From an uncultured Acetatifactor sp. (GTDB lineage: Bacteria; Bacillota; Clostridia; Lachnospirales; Lachnospiraceae): DNA of 23,838 nt. Positions 1 to 7,537 of the stretch are shown piece after piece. The notes below the pieces were generated by a model. That model was not told the origin of the DNA, ran no database searches, and was given only the letters and a program-made list of their open reading frames with translations. Each line of letters starts with the position of its first letter. Position 1 is the stretch's first letter. Location of the stretch: NCBI GenBank assembly GCA_948896875.1, contig CAQUWW010000028.1, forward strand, positions 5,217 through 29,054, in the 5' to 3' direction. Both the position numbers and the translations under genes were made by a program.

Positions 1-1353
1 CAGATGGGAGGCGTCCAGCCCAAAAATTACGGTTCCGTTTTCATCTACAAAAACGGATTCCGCATCAATCCATACGGGGAACCGGGGCAGGATTTCTTCG
101 GGATAGACCAGAGGAAAGCCCAGGGGTGGAATCGGCACATTGGTACAAGAGATATCATAGGCCGCATCTCCATAAAGGGGGATAATGAGCAGTTTGTGGA
201 GACTACCAGCCGGGCTCATGGCTTTATCCGGACGCCGGGGGTGGACATGCTGGAGGATTTGTTCCACGAATATGTCCTGAAGGTGCTGGAAAAATATGTG
301 GTTCGTCTCATCAACTGGGGAGAGCCGCTGAAATCGGATCCGAACCATGTCATATCTCCGGAGGAAATCGGAGAGGAAATTGTAGCCCAGTTTATTACCA
401 ATATGAATGTGGAGGATATTATCCATGTGGAATGCAATCCGGATATCCTGAAGACGGAGGGGGCCGGAAAACAATCCGACGGCATTACCCTGTCCCTGCA
501 AAGGCTGGAGACCGTGGCGGAGAAGACCCGGGATGCCGCGCTGCTGCAGTTGACCCAGACTGTGAAAAAGAGGACGGAAGCCATTTTGTCCGACAACAGA
601 AAGCTGGAGGAAGTGAATGAGGAGATAGGCAGGGAACTGCAGCAGGTCAGGCAGGAAAGCGAAGTGCGGAAAAAGCAGGTGTATTTTTTGTCCGGCGCCG
701 CCAATCAGAATGTGACAAACTTAATCGGCGGGTTTCATACGGTGTACACCTTAACCGATGCCATCAAGGGAAATATGGAGCAGATATGGGAGGAAGTGGC
801 AAAGGGAAAAGAGGCGGACCAGGAGGTGATTCTGGAGGCTTTGGGGGATATTTATCAGGCCAATGAAAAGGCCCGGAAACTGGCGGATCTGGCCATTCAC
901 GGGAACCAGAATTTGAAGCAGGAAGGGGCGAACAGCCTTTCGGATTTCCTTCGCCAGTATATTGACGAAGGTCTGGCGGTGAAAGGAATTCAGTATGAAC
1001 TGAAGCCGGAGAACAGAACTTTTTTCTGCAAATTTGATGCTTCCGCCATGGGGATTATTCTGGACAATGCAGCCACAAATTCTATCAAGGCGGGCGCCCG
1101 GAAGCTGCAGATACATTTAAGGGAATTTCCGAAATACCTGGAGGTTTCTTTTACGGATGACGGCATAGGGCTGGACAGTGATATGGATCCGGATATGCTG
1201 TTTGAGTGGGGCGTCTCCCAAAATATCCGCAAAAAGGGATTTGGAATCGGATTGCCGCATGTGAGACAGCTGATAGAAGAAATGAAAGGGACTGTTGCCA
1301 TTGACACTACATACCGGGATGGCTTCAGGTTGGTGGTGAAACTGAGACGATGA
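1..1353 (+). CDS. GHKL ATPase / histidine-kinase-like sensor protein, 5' end missing
   Basis: The frame is open at base 1, and the first ATG (base 4) falls inside a conserved-looking domain, so the true start lies upstream. Residues below count from that ATG (449 aa). Residues 8-80 (GSVFIYKNGFR, GTRDIIGR, FVETTSR) resemble the region that follows an N-terminal HSP90/MutL/MORC-type ATPase domain, which would lie outside the window. About 165-225 is a predicted coiled coil. About 226-300 is helical and includes H245, a possible but unproven phospho-acceptor. The C-terminus is a histidine-kinase-type ATPase: N box with D354, N355 and N359, G1 box DDGIGL (385-390), G2 box GFGIGL (412-417). The gene overlaps the receiver gene by ATGA, so the two are probably one sensor-regulator unit. 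The dual-ATPase layout is inferred from only the visible half. Confidence 0.75.
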   Translation, partial: QMGGVQPKNYGSVFIYKNGFRINPYGEPGQDFFGIDQRKAQGWNRHIGTRDIIGRISIKGDNEQFVETTSRAHGFIRTPGVDMLEDLFHEYVLKVLEKYVVRLINWGEPLKSDPNHVISPEEIGEEIVAQFITNMNVEDIIHVECNPDILKTEGAGKQSDGITLSLQRLETVAEKTRDAALLQLTQTVKKRTEAILSDNRKLEEVNEEIGRELQQVRQESEVRKKQVYFLSGAANQNVTNLIGGFHTVYTLTDAIKGNMEQIWEEVAKGKEADQEVILEALGDIYQANEKARKLADLAIHGNQNLKQEGANSLSDFLRQYIDEGLAVKGIQYELKPENRTFFCKFDASAMGIILDNAATNSIKAGARKLQIHLREFPKYLEVSFTDDGIGLDSDMDPDMLFEWGVSQNIRKKGFGIGLPHVRQLIEEMKGTVAIDTTYRDGFRLVVKLRR

Positions 1354-2279
1354 ATACGAAGTTTAAGATTTTATGGTTTGAAGATGAAATTGCCTGGTAT
1401 CGTATGGAACAGAGGAGAATAAACCGGATCCTGGAAGAACATTATCTGATACCGGAGATCGCCAGAAGGGACGGGGCGGATTTCGCTGTGGAAGAGCTGC
1501 AGGGAAACGAATATGACCTGATCATTATGGATTATAAGCTGGCGGAGGGTGCCACAGGGGATACCATTGTGTCGGCTATTCGGGAGAATGATATTCTGAC
1601 AGATATTTTATTCTATTCTTCCGAGGAACAGAATATGCTGGCGGCGCTTTCCAAAGGAATGCCTCCCATCGACGGCGTATATCTGACGAAACGGGATACC
1701 AATGTGTTCACAGAGAAAGCGGAGAAGCTGATCTCCAAAATTGTGAGACGGTCCGAGGACATTGTAAACCTGAGAGGATTTGTTCTGGATAATACCAGTG
1801 ATTTTGAACTGCGTTTAAGAGAGATTCTGAATATCTGCTGGCAGAAATTCGATGAAGAGTATAAATGTGTTCTGACAGATGTTGTCAATAAGCTGCTGGA
1901 TGGGAAGACAGCGCGGACCAAAAGTCAGGTGGAGAAGGCAAGAAAGCAGAAGGATGTATTCGCCTATGTCAATAATAACGATTATCTGCTGGGAGTGGCG
2001 GACCGCCTGGACGTCCTTCAAGAGGTACTGCCTGTTCTGAGCTCCGCTTATCAGATGCCGGAAGGAGCCCACCAGGATGATTTCAAGCAATATTATATTG
2101 ATAGGATCGGCGTTTACCGGAATCGTCTGGGGCATGTGAGATTCGGTGAAAAGACAATTCACGTCAATGGAGAAGAGGTGGAGATCAATCAGGAGTTTCA
2201 TCGTCAGTTAAGAAAAAATATTGCTGAGATGGATGCGGCTATCGGCCGGATAGAAACATATATTACTGAAAAAATGTAA
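1350..2279 (+). CDS. Response-regulator receiver protein with uncharacterised helical C-terminal domain
   Basis: This 309-aa protein begins with a receiver domain (about 1-120). The acidic pocket is E11/D12, the phospho-acceptor is D61 in IIMDYKL, the switch serine is S90 and the conserved lysine is K114 in YLTKRD. Residues 130-309 are predicted mostly helical. They show no winged-helix, GGDEF, HD-GYP or LytTR output motif that I recognise, so the output is probably protein-protein or unknown. The start codon overlaps the upstream kinase-like stop (ATGA) and has little Shine-Dalgarno sequence of its own, so translational coupling is likely. The gene is followed by the glp promoter, not by an obvious target gene of its own. 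Receiver identity is firm. What the C-terminal domain does is unknown. Confidence 0.8.
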   Translation: MNTKFKILWFEDEIAWYRMEQRRINRILEEHYLIPEIARRDGADFAVEELQGNEYDLIIMDYKLAEGATGDTIVSAIRENDILTDILFYSSEEQNMLAALSKGMPPIDGVYLTKRDTNVFTEKAEKLISKIVRRSEDIVNLRGFVLDNTSDFELRLREILNICWQKFDEEYKCVLTDVVNKLLDGKTARTKSQVEKARKQKDVFAYVNNNDYLLGVADRLDVLQEVLPVLSSAYQMPEGAHQDDFKQYYIDRIGVYRNRLGHVRFGEKTIHVNGEEVEINQEFHRQLRKNIAEMDAAIGRIETYITEKM

Positions 2280-2292
2280 GGCAAAAGGATGC

Positions 2293-2321
2293 TTGACAAA
2301 AGGGCATGAATGTGTTACAAA
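2293..2321 (+). promoter_or_regulatory. Promoter of the glp operon
   Basis: TTGACA (2293-2298), a 17-bp spacer, then TACAAA (2316-2321). The -35 box is a perfect match and the -10 matches 4 of 6. It sits 14 bp after the receiver gene and upstream of the leader terminator, which makes that hairpin part of the glp leader and not simply the end of the preceding operon. Confidence 0.65.
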
Positions 2322-2347
2322 TGGTACATAAGATGCAGAGATGAGGA

Positions 2348-2395
2348 GACGCATCAAAACGAGAGCTTCGGCTTTTGTTTTGGTGTGTCTTTTTT
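2348..2395 (+). terminator. Leader intrinsic terminator, probable GlpP antitermination target
   Basis: The arms 2348-2366 and 2371-2389 pair over 19 consecutive positions, including several G-U pairs, around a TTCG loop. Six T (2390-2395) follow directly. The hairpin lies between the glp promoter and the first gene, about 110 nt before its start codon. In Bacillus, GlpP with glycerol-3-phosphate prevents termination in the glpD leader. glpP is the last gene of this operon, so this is the natural target and the loop would be autoregulatory. The structure is seen directly. GlpP action on it is inferred. Confidence 0.8.
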
Positions 2396-2505
2396 CATAC
2401 CAATAGAACGTTTGCAAAGCGTGGATTTTATTGCTGCATTCAAAATGGTTACAGGGAAAACGGCACTGTGGGAAGCTTTTGGGTGGATGAGACAGGAGAG
2501 AAAAA

Positions 2506-3948
2506 ATGGTAGATGTAGTGATTATCGGGGCGGGGGTCATCGGAGCGATGACAGCAAGACAGCTTTGCAGAAACAGATTGTCTGTCTGTGTGGTGGAGCG
2601 TGCAAATGATGGGGCGGCCGGGGCATCCCGGGCCAACAGCGGGATTGTGCACGCCGGCTTTGATGCGAAGCCAGGGACGCTGAAAGCGCGTCTCAATGTG
2701 GCAGGGTCGGAAAAAATGGAACAGATTGCAGGAGAACTTGGAGTACCCTACAAACGAAACGGTTCCCTGGTGCTGGGGTATGATGAAAAGGATAAAACTA
2801 TTCTGGAGAACCTGTATCGCCAGGGACAGGAGAATGGAGTCAGACGGCTGGAATTGCTGGACCAGGAGAAACTGCGGGAGATAGAGCCCGGCGTATCCCG
2901 TCAAGCAGTGTGTGCCCTGCATGCGCCCACAGGGGCCATTATCTGTCCCTACGAGCTTACTATCGCCGCATTGGGCAATGCTATGGATCATGGAGCTCAG
3001 TTCCTGCGGGGATTTGAGGTGACAGGTATCAGAGAGACGGAAGAGGCGGTGGTGCTGGAGGCTGCAGACGGGCGGCAGGTAGAGGCCAGATTTGTGGTAA
3101 ATGCGGCGGGTACTTTTGCTGACAAAATTGCACAGATGCTGGGGGATGACAGCTTTTCCATTCATCCTCGCCGGGGCGAATACCTGCTGCTGGACAAGGA
3201 GTGCGGCGGGCTGGTACGACATACGCTGTTTCGGACACCCACGGAAAAGGGGAAGGGGATTCTGGTCTCCCCCACTGTGGACGGAAATCTGCTGCTGGGG
3301 CCTACGGCCCAGGAGCAGGAGGACAGGGAAAGTGTGGAGACAACGGCGGCCGGTCTGGCTCAAATCATCAGCCAGAGCGGCAGCGAGGCGGAGGGGATCC
3401 CGGTCAGACAGGTGATTACTTCCTTTGCAGGGCTTCGCGCAGCCGGCAACACAGGGGACTTTATCATTCGGACCTGGGGGAAACGGACGGTACATGCGGC
3501 GGGGATTGAATCCCCGGGATTGTCGGCATCACCTGCCATAGCGGAATATGTGGCAGAGCTGTTGCAGGGCCTGGGACTGGAGCTGAATTCCAGAGAAGAT
3601 TTCAATCCCAGGCGGAAACCGGCCCACTGGTTCCGGGAGCTTTCCCTGGAAGAAAAAGATGCCTATATTCAGGAACATCCGGACTATGGGAAGATGGTCT
3701 GCCGCTGTGAATCTGTCAGCGAAGGGGAGATTCTGGAGGCTATGAGGCGGGAGCCCAAAGCACTGGATGTGGACAGCATCAAGCGTCGGACACGCAGCGG
3801 AATGGGACGGTGCCAGGGAGGCTTCTGTTCTCCGCGTATTGTGGAGCTTCTGGCCAGGGAACAGGGAATTTCGCTGGAGCAGGTGACGAAGAGCGGAAAG
3901 GGATCCTATTTGAACATTGGGAAGACCAAAGGAGGCGAGCAGGCATGA
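2506..3948 (+). CDS. GlpA-like FAD-dependent glycerol-3-phosphate dehydrogenase with C-terminal BFD [2Fe-2S] domain
   Basis: This 480-aa flavoprotein probably oxidises glycerol-3-phosphate to dihydroxyacetone phosphate. Residues 3-35 form the dinucleotide-binding fold (VVIIGAGVIG, G8/G10/G13). The DAO-type catalytic region runs to about 360, with SRANSGIVHAGFD at 41-53 and ASPAIAEYVAELL near 341-353. Residues 395-455 are a BFD-like ferredoxin module with C399, C401, C436 and C441 (CxC-x34-CxxxxC). The start is set by AGGAG at 2494-2498, seven bases before ATG. It is the first gene of a four-gene operon and overlaps the next gene by ATGA. The family also contains other amino- and hydroxy-acid dehydrogenases, but GlpP and the glp-type neighbours favour glycerol-3-phosphate. 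Confidence 0.82.
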   Translation: MVDVVIIGAGVIGAMTARQLCRNRLSVCVVERANDGAAGASRANSGIVHAGFDAKPGTLKARLNVAGSEKMEQIAGELGVPYKRNGSLVLGYDEKDKTILENLYRQGQENGVRRLELLDQEKLREIEPGVSRQAVCALHAPTGAIICPYELTIAALGNAMDHGAQFLRGFEVTGIRETEEAVVLEAADGRQVEARFVVNAAGTFADKIAQMLGDDSFSIHPRRGEYLLLDKECGGLVRHTLFRTPTEKGKGILVSPTVDGNLLLGPTAQEQEDRESVETTAAGLAQIISQSGSEAEGIPVRQVITSFAGLRAAGNTGDFIIRTWGKRTVHAAGIESPGLSASPAIAEYVAELLQGLGLELNSREDFNPRRKPAHWFRELSLEEKDAYIQEHPDYGKMVCRCESVSEGEILEAMRREPKALDVDSIKRRTRSGMGRCQGGFCSPRIVELLAREQGISLEQVTKSGKGSYLNIGKTKGGEQA

Positions 3949-5195
3949 AGCGGGAACAGATAGATCTGGCAATCATAGGCGGAGGACCGGCAGGGCTGGC
4001 GGCAGCGGTGGCCGCATATGACAGCGGCGTGAGGGATTTGCTGGTACTGGAGCGGGATTCTCATTCGGGCGGCATTCTGCAGCAGTGTATTCACAACGGC
4101 TTTGGACTGCATCGCTTTCAAAAGGAGCTGACCGGCCCGGAATATGCGTGGGAATATGAGAAGATGGCGGCGGAGCGGAAGATTCCCATACGCTGTGGTA
4201 GTATGGTACTGAATGTGTCGCCGGACAAGGTGTTGACAGTGGTAAGCCCGGAGGGCGTTACACAGATAGAAGCAAAGGCGGTTATTTTCGCCATGGGCTG
4301 CAGAGAGCGGAGCAGGGGGGCGTTGAATATTCCGGGCAGCCGTCCGGCAGGTATATTCTCGGCGGGAACGGCACAGAAATATGTGAACTGCATGGGGTAT
4401 CTTCCCGGGAAGGAAGTCGTGATTCTGGGTTCAGGCGATATTGGCCTGATCATGGCGCGCCGTATGACGCTGGAGGGGGCTAAAGTAAAGGCGGTATGTG
4501 AACTGATGCCTTATTCCGGCGGCCTGGCCAGGAACATTCAGCAATGCCTCAGAGATTTTGACATCCCGCTGAAGCTCAGTCACACGGTGACGGCAATCCA
4601 CGGCAAGGATCGTCTGACAGGGGTTACGGTGTCACAGGTGGATGAACAGAGGCGTCCCATTCCGGGGACAGAGGAGGAAATTTCCTGCGATACCCTGCTT
4701 TTGTCCGTGGGACTGATTCCGGAGAATGAATTGTCCAAGGGAGCAGGTATTCGCCTGGATCCGGTAACCGGCGGGGCTGTGGTGGATGAAAAAAGGCAGA
4801 CCTCCTGTCCGGGAGTTTTTGCCTGCGGCAATGTGCTGCATGTCCATGACCTGGTGGATTTTGTGTCAGAGGAGGCGGCGCTGGCGGGGAAAAGCGCGGC
4901 GGAGTATATCGGCGGCGAAACGGCTGAGGAAAGTCCTCTGGAGCTGAAGCCGGACGGTAGAATCCGTTACACGGTTCCACAGCGAATTGTGGGCAGGCAG
5001 GAGGATGTGAAAGTCTATTTCCGGGTGGATAATATTTATAAAAAAGTGGAAATCCAGGTTACCTGCGGCGACAGGGTTGTTCTTTCCAGAAAGAAAGCCG
5101 TGGTAACGCCCGGGGAAATGGAATCACTGACGCTGAAGAAAGAGCAGCTGGCAGATTGCCAGGGAGAACAGATAGAATTTGCTTTGAAAGTGTAA
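3945..5195 (+). CDS. GlpB-like NAD/FAD-dependent oxidoreductase
   Basis: This 416-aa pyridine-nucleotide-disulfide-type oxidoreductase has FAD binding near the N-terminus (LAIIGGGPAG, G12/G13/G14/G17), a QQCIHNGFGL segment with C48, an ATG-type AMGCRERSRG segment (116-125), a second nucleotide fold VVILGSGDIG (158-167), and a C-terminal FAD contact GVFACGNVLHVHDLVD (290-305). Residues 335-416 are a beta-rich tail. The start at 3945 overlaps the previous stop (ATGA). An in-frame ATG further upstream at 3810 lies inside the previous gene and is not needed. The protein probably passes electrons from the GlpA-like subunit to or from NAD(H), or to a membrane acceptor. The electron acceptor cannot be read from sequence. 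Confidence 0.82.
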   Translation: MKREQIDLAIIGGGPAGLAAAVAAYDSGVRDLLVLERDSHSGGILQQCIHNGFGLHRFQKELTGPEYAWEYEKMAAERKIPIRCGSMVLNVSPDKVLTVVSPEGVTQIEAKAVIFAMGCRERSRGALNIPGSRPAGIFSAGTAQKYVNCMGYLPGKEVVILGSGDIGLIMARRMTLEGAKVKAVCELMPYSGGLARNIQQCLRDFDIPLKLSHTVTAIHGKDRLTGVTVSQVDEQRRPIPGTEEEISCDTLLLSVGLIPENELSKGAGIRLDPVTGGAVVDEKRQTSCPGVFACGNVLHVHDLVDFVSEEAALAGKSAAEYIGGETAEESPLELKPDGRIRYTVPQRIVGRQEDVKVYFRVDNIYKKVEIQVTCGDRVVLSRKKAVVTPGEMESLTLKKEQLADCQGEQIEFALKV

Positions 5196-5284
5196 GGCTC
5201 ATCTTCGGGAGAGAGTAGACATCTGTGAAATGCATGGGTAAAAATGTATAGATTTGCAGGTATGAGAAAGGGATGGTTGTTGAG

Positions 5285-5644
5285 ATGAAACGGGAACTGA
5301 CTTGTATCGTCTGCCCCATGGGCTGTGCCCTGGAGGCAGAAATAGAGGACGGGCAGGTGGTAAATGTCACTGGGAATACCTGTCCCCGGGGGGCGAAATA
5401 TGCGGAGCAGGAATGTACGCATCCGGAGCGTGTCCTGACTTCCACAGTGGCGGTGGAAGGCGGCGGTGTGCTTCCCGTGAGGACTGACCGCACCGTGCCG
5501 AAGGAGATGTTATTTGACTGTATGGCGGAGGTGAACCGAGTTACCGTGCGCTTGCCAATTTCCATCGGAACCGTTATAATAGAACATATTGCCGGGACAG
5601 AGGCGAACCTGGTCGCGGCTAAAAATCTGGAAAGAGGGAAATGA
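5285..5644 (+). CDS. DUF1667 family cysteine-rich protein of the glp operon
   Basis: This is a 119-aa protein with an N-terminal metal- or Fe-S-binding pattern: CIVCPMGC gives C7, C10 and C14, followed by C33 in NTCPRG and C44. That is the DUF1667 layout, a family that accompanies GlpA/GlpB-like flavoproteins in Clostridia and Thermotogae. It may be the third electron-transfer subunit in place of the classical GlpC. The start is ambiguous. ATG 5273 has a purine-rich run touching it, while ATG 5285 lies 12 bases after GAAAGGG and gives the usual MKRELTC beginning, so 5285 is preferred. An 89-bp gap separates it from the previous gene, and glpP begins one base after its stop. Its function is inferred from context. 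Confidence 0.8.
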   Translation: MKRELTCIVCPMGCALEAEIEDGQVVNVTGNTCPRGAKYAEQECTHPERVLTSTVAVEGGGVLPVRTDRTVPKEMLFDCMAEVNRVTVRLPISIGTVIIEHIAGTEANLVAAKNLERGK

Positions 5645-5645
5645 C

Positions 5646-6209
5646 ATGATACGCTTTAAGCACCCGGCTGTGATCGCGGCAGTGCGGTCGGAAGCAGATT
5701 TTGTGGCTGCGTTGGCCAGTGGCTGTGGGCTGATCTTTGATTTGACGCCCCATATTCGGAAGGTAAAGGAATGGGCGGATCGAACCCATCAGGCCGGTAA
5801 GAGATTGTTTCTGCACATGGATTTGGCGGAAGGCATCGGCAAGGATGGGGCAGGGCTGGAATATGTGCGGGAGCAGGGAGCGGATGGCATTATCAGCACA
5901 AGGGCCGGCATGGTACGGGATGCAAAGGAAGCAGGACTGCTGACGGTACAACGATTCTTTATAATTGACTCACAGTCCATGCGGACGGCGAAGGAAGCGT
6001 TGAAAAGTACGAAGGCGGATATGGTGGAAGTGATGCCGGGACTGTTGCCGAAAGCGATTGCGGAATTGGCGGTCTCGGGAAGAACCCCGGTGATTGCCGG
6101 TGGTCTGATTGAGACGGCAGAGGAAATTCAGGCGGCTTTTGCCGCCGGGGCCTCTGCTGTCTCAACGGGAAAAAAAGGACTTTGGAAGGCTCCGGTTCAG
6201 GTTACCTGA
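5646..6209 (+). CDS. glpP: Glycerol-3-phosphate-responsive antiterminator GlpP
   Basis: This 187-aa protein is a GlpP-family RNA-binding regulator with a TIM-barrel-like fold. Typical segments are FDLTPHI (31-37), FLHMDLAEGIGKD (55-67), GADGIISTRAGMV (78-90), QRFFIIDSQS (102-111), VEVMPGLLPK (127-136), PVIAGGLI (148-155) and GASAVSTGKKGLWK (168-181). The family binds leader mRNA in the presence of glycerol-3-phosphate and prevents early termination. The start at 5646 follows the DUF1667 stop by one base and has AGAGGG upstream. An ATG at 5589 would overlap that gene and has no ribosome site. A target-like terminator lies in the leader of this same operon (2348-2395). The stop codon lies within the operon's terminator hairpin. 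Confidence 0.92.
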   Translation: MIRFKHPAVIAAVRSEADFVAALASGCGLIFDLTPHIRKVKEWADRTHQAGKRLFLHMDLAEGIGKDGAGLEYVREQGADGIISTRAGMVRDAKEAGLLTVQRFFIIDSQSMRTAKEALKSTKADMVEVMPGLLPKAIAELAVSGRTPVIAGGLIETAEEIQAAFAAGASAVSTGKKGLWKAPVQVT

Positions 6210-6222
6210 CCGGAGTCTTTTT
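6190..6222 (+). terminator. Intrinsic terminator of the glp operon
   Basis: The arms 6190-6201 and 6205-6215 form 11 base pairs (one bulged T at 6197) with loop TTA, followed by TCTTTTT. The 5' arm is the end of the glpP coding sequence and its TGA stop is in the 3' arm. Confidence 0.88.
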
Positions 6223-6225
6223 GAG

Positions 6226-6254
6226 TTGATTTATGGAAAAATCTGGGGTATGAT
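6226..6254 (+). promoter_or_regulatory. Promoter of the aldo/keto reductase gene
   Basis: TTGATT (6226-6231), a 17-bp spacer, TATGAT (6249-6254): 5 of 6 at both boxes compared with TTGACA/TATAAT apart from one base each. It begins just after the glp terminator and about 60 bp before the start codon. Confidence 0.65.
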
Positions 6255-6313
6255 GAGTAACAGATGGGAGGGGTTTTTTCTTTCTATCAATACATTATAA
6301 GGAGAACAGAATC

Positions 6314-7312
6314 ATGTATCAGGCAAACCAGACAAGGTATCAGACAATGTCCTATCATCGCTGTGGCACGTCAGGGTTGAAACTTCCAGAAATTTCTCTG
6401 GGACTGTGGCATAACTTTGGCGATACCGCAAATTATGAAAATATGCGGGCAATGTGCCTTACCGCATTTGACAATGGCATCACACATTTTGATCTTGCCA
6501 ACAATTACGGTCCCAGGCCCGGCAGCGCCGAGGAGAATTTTGGCAGGATTCTGAGGGAGGATCTGAAAGGGTATCGGGATGAACTGATTATCAGCACGAA
6601 GGCCGGCTATGATATGTGGGAGGGCCCTTATGGAGACGGAGGAAGCCGCAAATATCTGCTGGCAAGTCTGGACCAGAGCTTAAAGCGTATGGGGCTGGAA
6701 TATGTGGATATTTTCTATCATCACAGAATGGATCCGGAAACGCCGCTGGAAGAGACCATGGGAGCACTTTCTCAGGCTGTGAGAAGCGGGAAAGCGCTTT
6801 ATGTGGGATTGTCCAATTACGATGGGCCCACCATGGAGAAGGCCTGTAAGATTCTGGAAGAATATCAGTGTCCTTTTATCATCAACCAAAATTCTTATAA
6901 TATTTTTAACCGCACAATAGAGCAAAACGGTTTGAAGGAAATGGCGGTAAAGTTGGGGAAAGGGATTATTTCCTTCAGCCCTTTGGCCCAGGGAACCTTG
7001 ACTGACCGGTACTTAAAAGGAATTCCGGAGGATTCCAGAGTACGCACGGACGGACGCTTCTTAAAAGAAGGACAGCTGACACCTGAGAAGGTGGCCCAGA
7101 TTTCGGCGTTGCAAAAAATAGCTTCACAGCGGGGCGAGAGCCTGGCGGCTATGGCGCTGAAATGGGTGATCCGGGACGGGGCGGTTACCAGTGTTCTGAT
7201 CGGAGCCTCTAAGCCTTCTCAGATTGTAGAGAATCTGAAAGTGCTGAAGAGTCCGGGATTTTCAGAGGAAGAGCTGAAAAAGATTGATGAAGTCTCTGTA
7301 AATGCAAGATAA
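6314..7312 (+). CDS. Aldo/keto reductase, YghZ (L-glyceraldehyde 3-phosphate reductase) type
   Basis: This 332-aa NADPH-dependent (family property) aldo/keto reductase has the catalytic tetrad D60 (THFDLANNYG), Y65, K96 (IISTKAGYD) and H137 (DIFYHHRMD). The long MWEGPYGDGGSRKYL insertion and the C-terminal VLIGASKPSQIVENL are typical of the YghZ / potassium-channel-beta-like branch. The start has AAGGAG at 6299-6304, nine bases before ATG, and its own promoter lies upstream. It is a single-gene unit next to the glp operon. A role in clearing triose-type aldehydes would fit, but the true substrate is not shown by sequence. Confidence 0.88.
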   Translation: MYQANQTRYQTMSYHRCGTSGLKLPEISLGLWHNFGDTANYENMRAMCLTAFDNGITHFDLANNYGPRPGSAEENFGRILREDLKGYRDELIISTKAGYDMWEGPYGDGGSRKYLLASLDQSLKRMGLEYVDIFYHHRMDPETPLEETMGALSQAVRSGKALYVGLSNYDGPTMEKACKILEEYQCPFIINQNSYNIFNRTIEQNGLKEMAVKLGKGIISFSPLAQGTLTDRYLKGIPEDSRVRTDGRFLKEGQLTPEKVAQISALQKIASQRGESLAAMALKWVIRDGAVTSVLIGASKPSQIVENLKVLKSPGFSEEELKKIDEVSVNAR

Positions 7313-7399
7313 AAATGTCGGTGTTTTGAGCATGATATGGAACTTTTACGGGGATAACCTGCAGTTAATTTTATTTCCTGTGACTTAACAACCGCTCAA

Positions 7400-7428
7400 T
7401 TGTGAGATCCTGTTCTATCCCCTATAAT
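7400..7428 (+). promoter_or_regulatory. Promoter of the XRE-TPR regulator gene
   Basis: TTGTGA (7400-7405), 17-bp spacer, perfect TATAAT (7423-7428). The predicted transcript begins near 7435, directly at the tandem dyads that follow. Confidence 0.6.
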
Positions 7429-7437
7429 AGGTCTTAG

Positions 7438-7504
7438 ATAATAGAATCTGCTCTTGATTCTATTATAGCCCTTAGATAATAGAATCTGCCCTTAGATTCT
7501 ATTA
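7438..7504. repeat. Two tandem 11-bp dyads, probable operator or leader hairpins
   Basis: The first dyad pairs 7438-7448 with 7456-7466 (7-nt loop). The second pairs 7477-7487 with 7494-7504 (6-nt loop). Both carry the arm TAATAGAATC, and the units repeat with a 38-bp offset inside a shared CTTAGATAATAGAATCTG core. They occupy the stretch between the predicted transcription start and the ribosome site of the XRE gene. They could be binding sites for that regulator or RNA hairpins that control its translation. Confidence 0.75.
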
Positions 7505-7537
7505 CAAAAACAACAAAGCGGAACAGGAGGCAGTCTT

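Noticed and set aside
2449..3495. Long minus-strand open frame (348 codons) inside the GlpA-like gene
   Set aside because: It lies wholly antisense to a gene with clear motifs, has no ribosome site, and its translation is rich in Cys, His, Pro and Arg with no recognisable domain.
7395..7406. CTCAATTGTGAG, which resembles a lac operator half-site
   Set aside because: Only a half-site is present, its symmetry breaks at the centre, and no LacI-type regulator is nearby.
7438..7504. CRISPR array
   Set aside because: There are only two units, each a palindrome with no unique spacer, and no cas genes. The 70-bp and 105-bp repeats fail for the same reasons.
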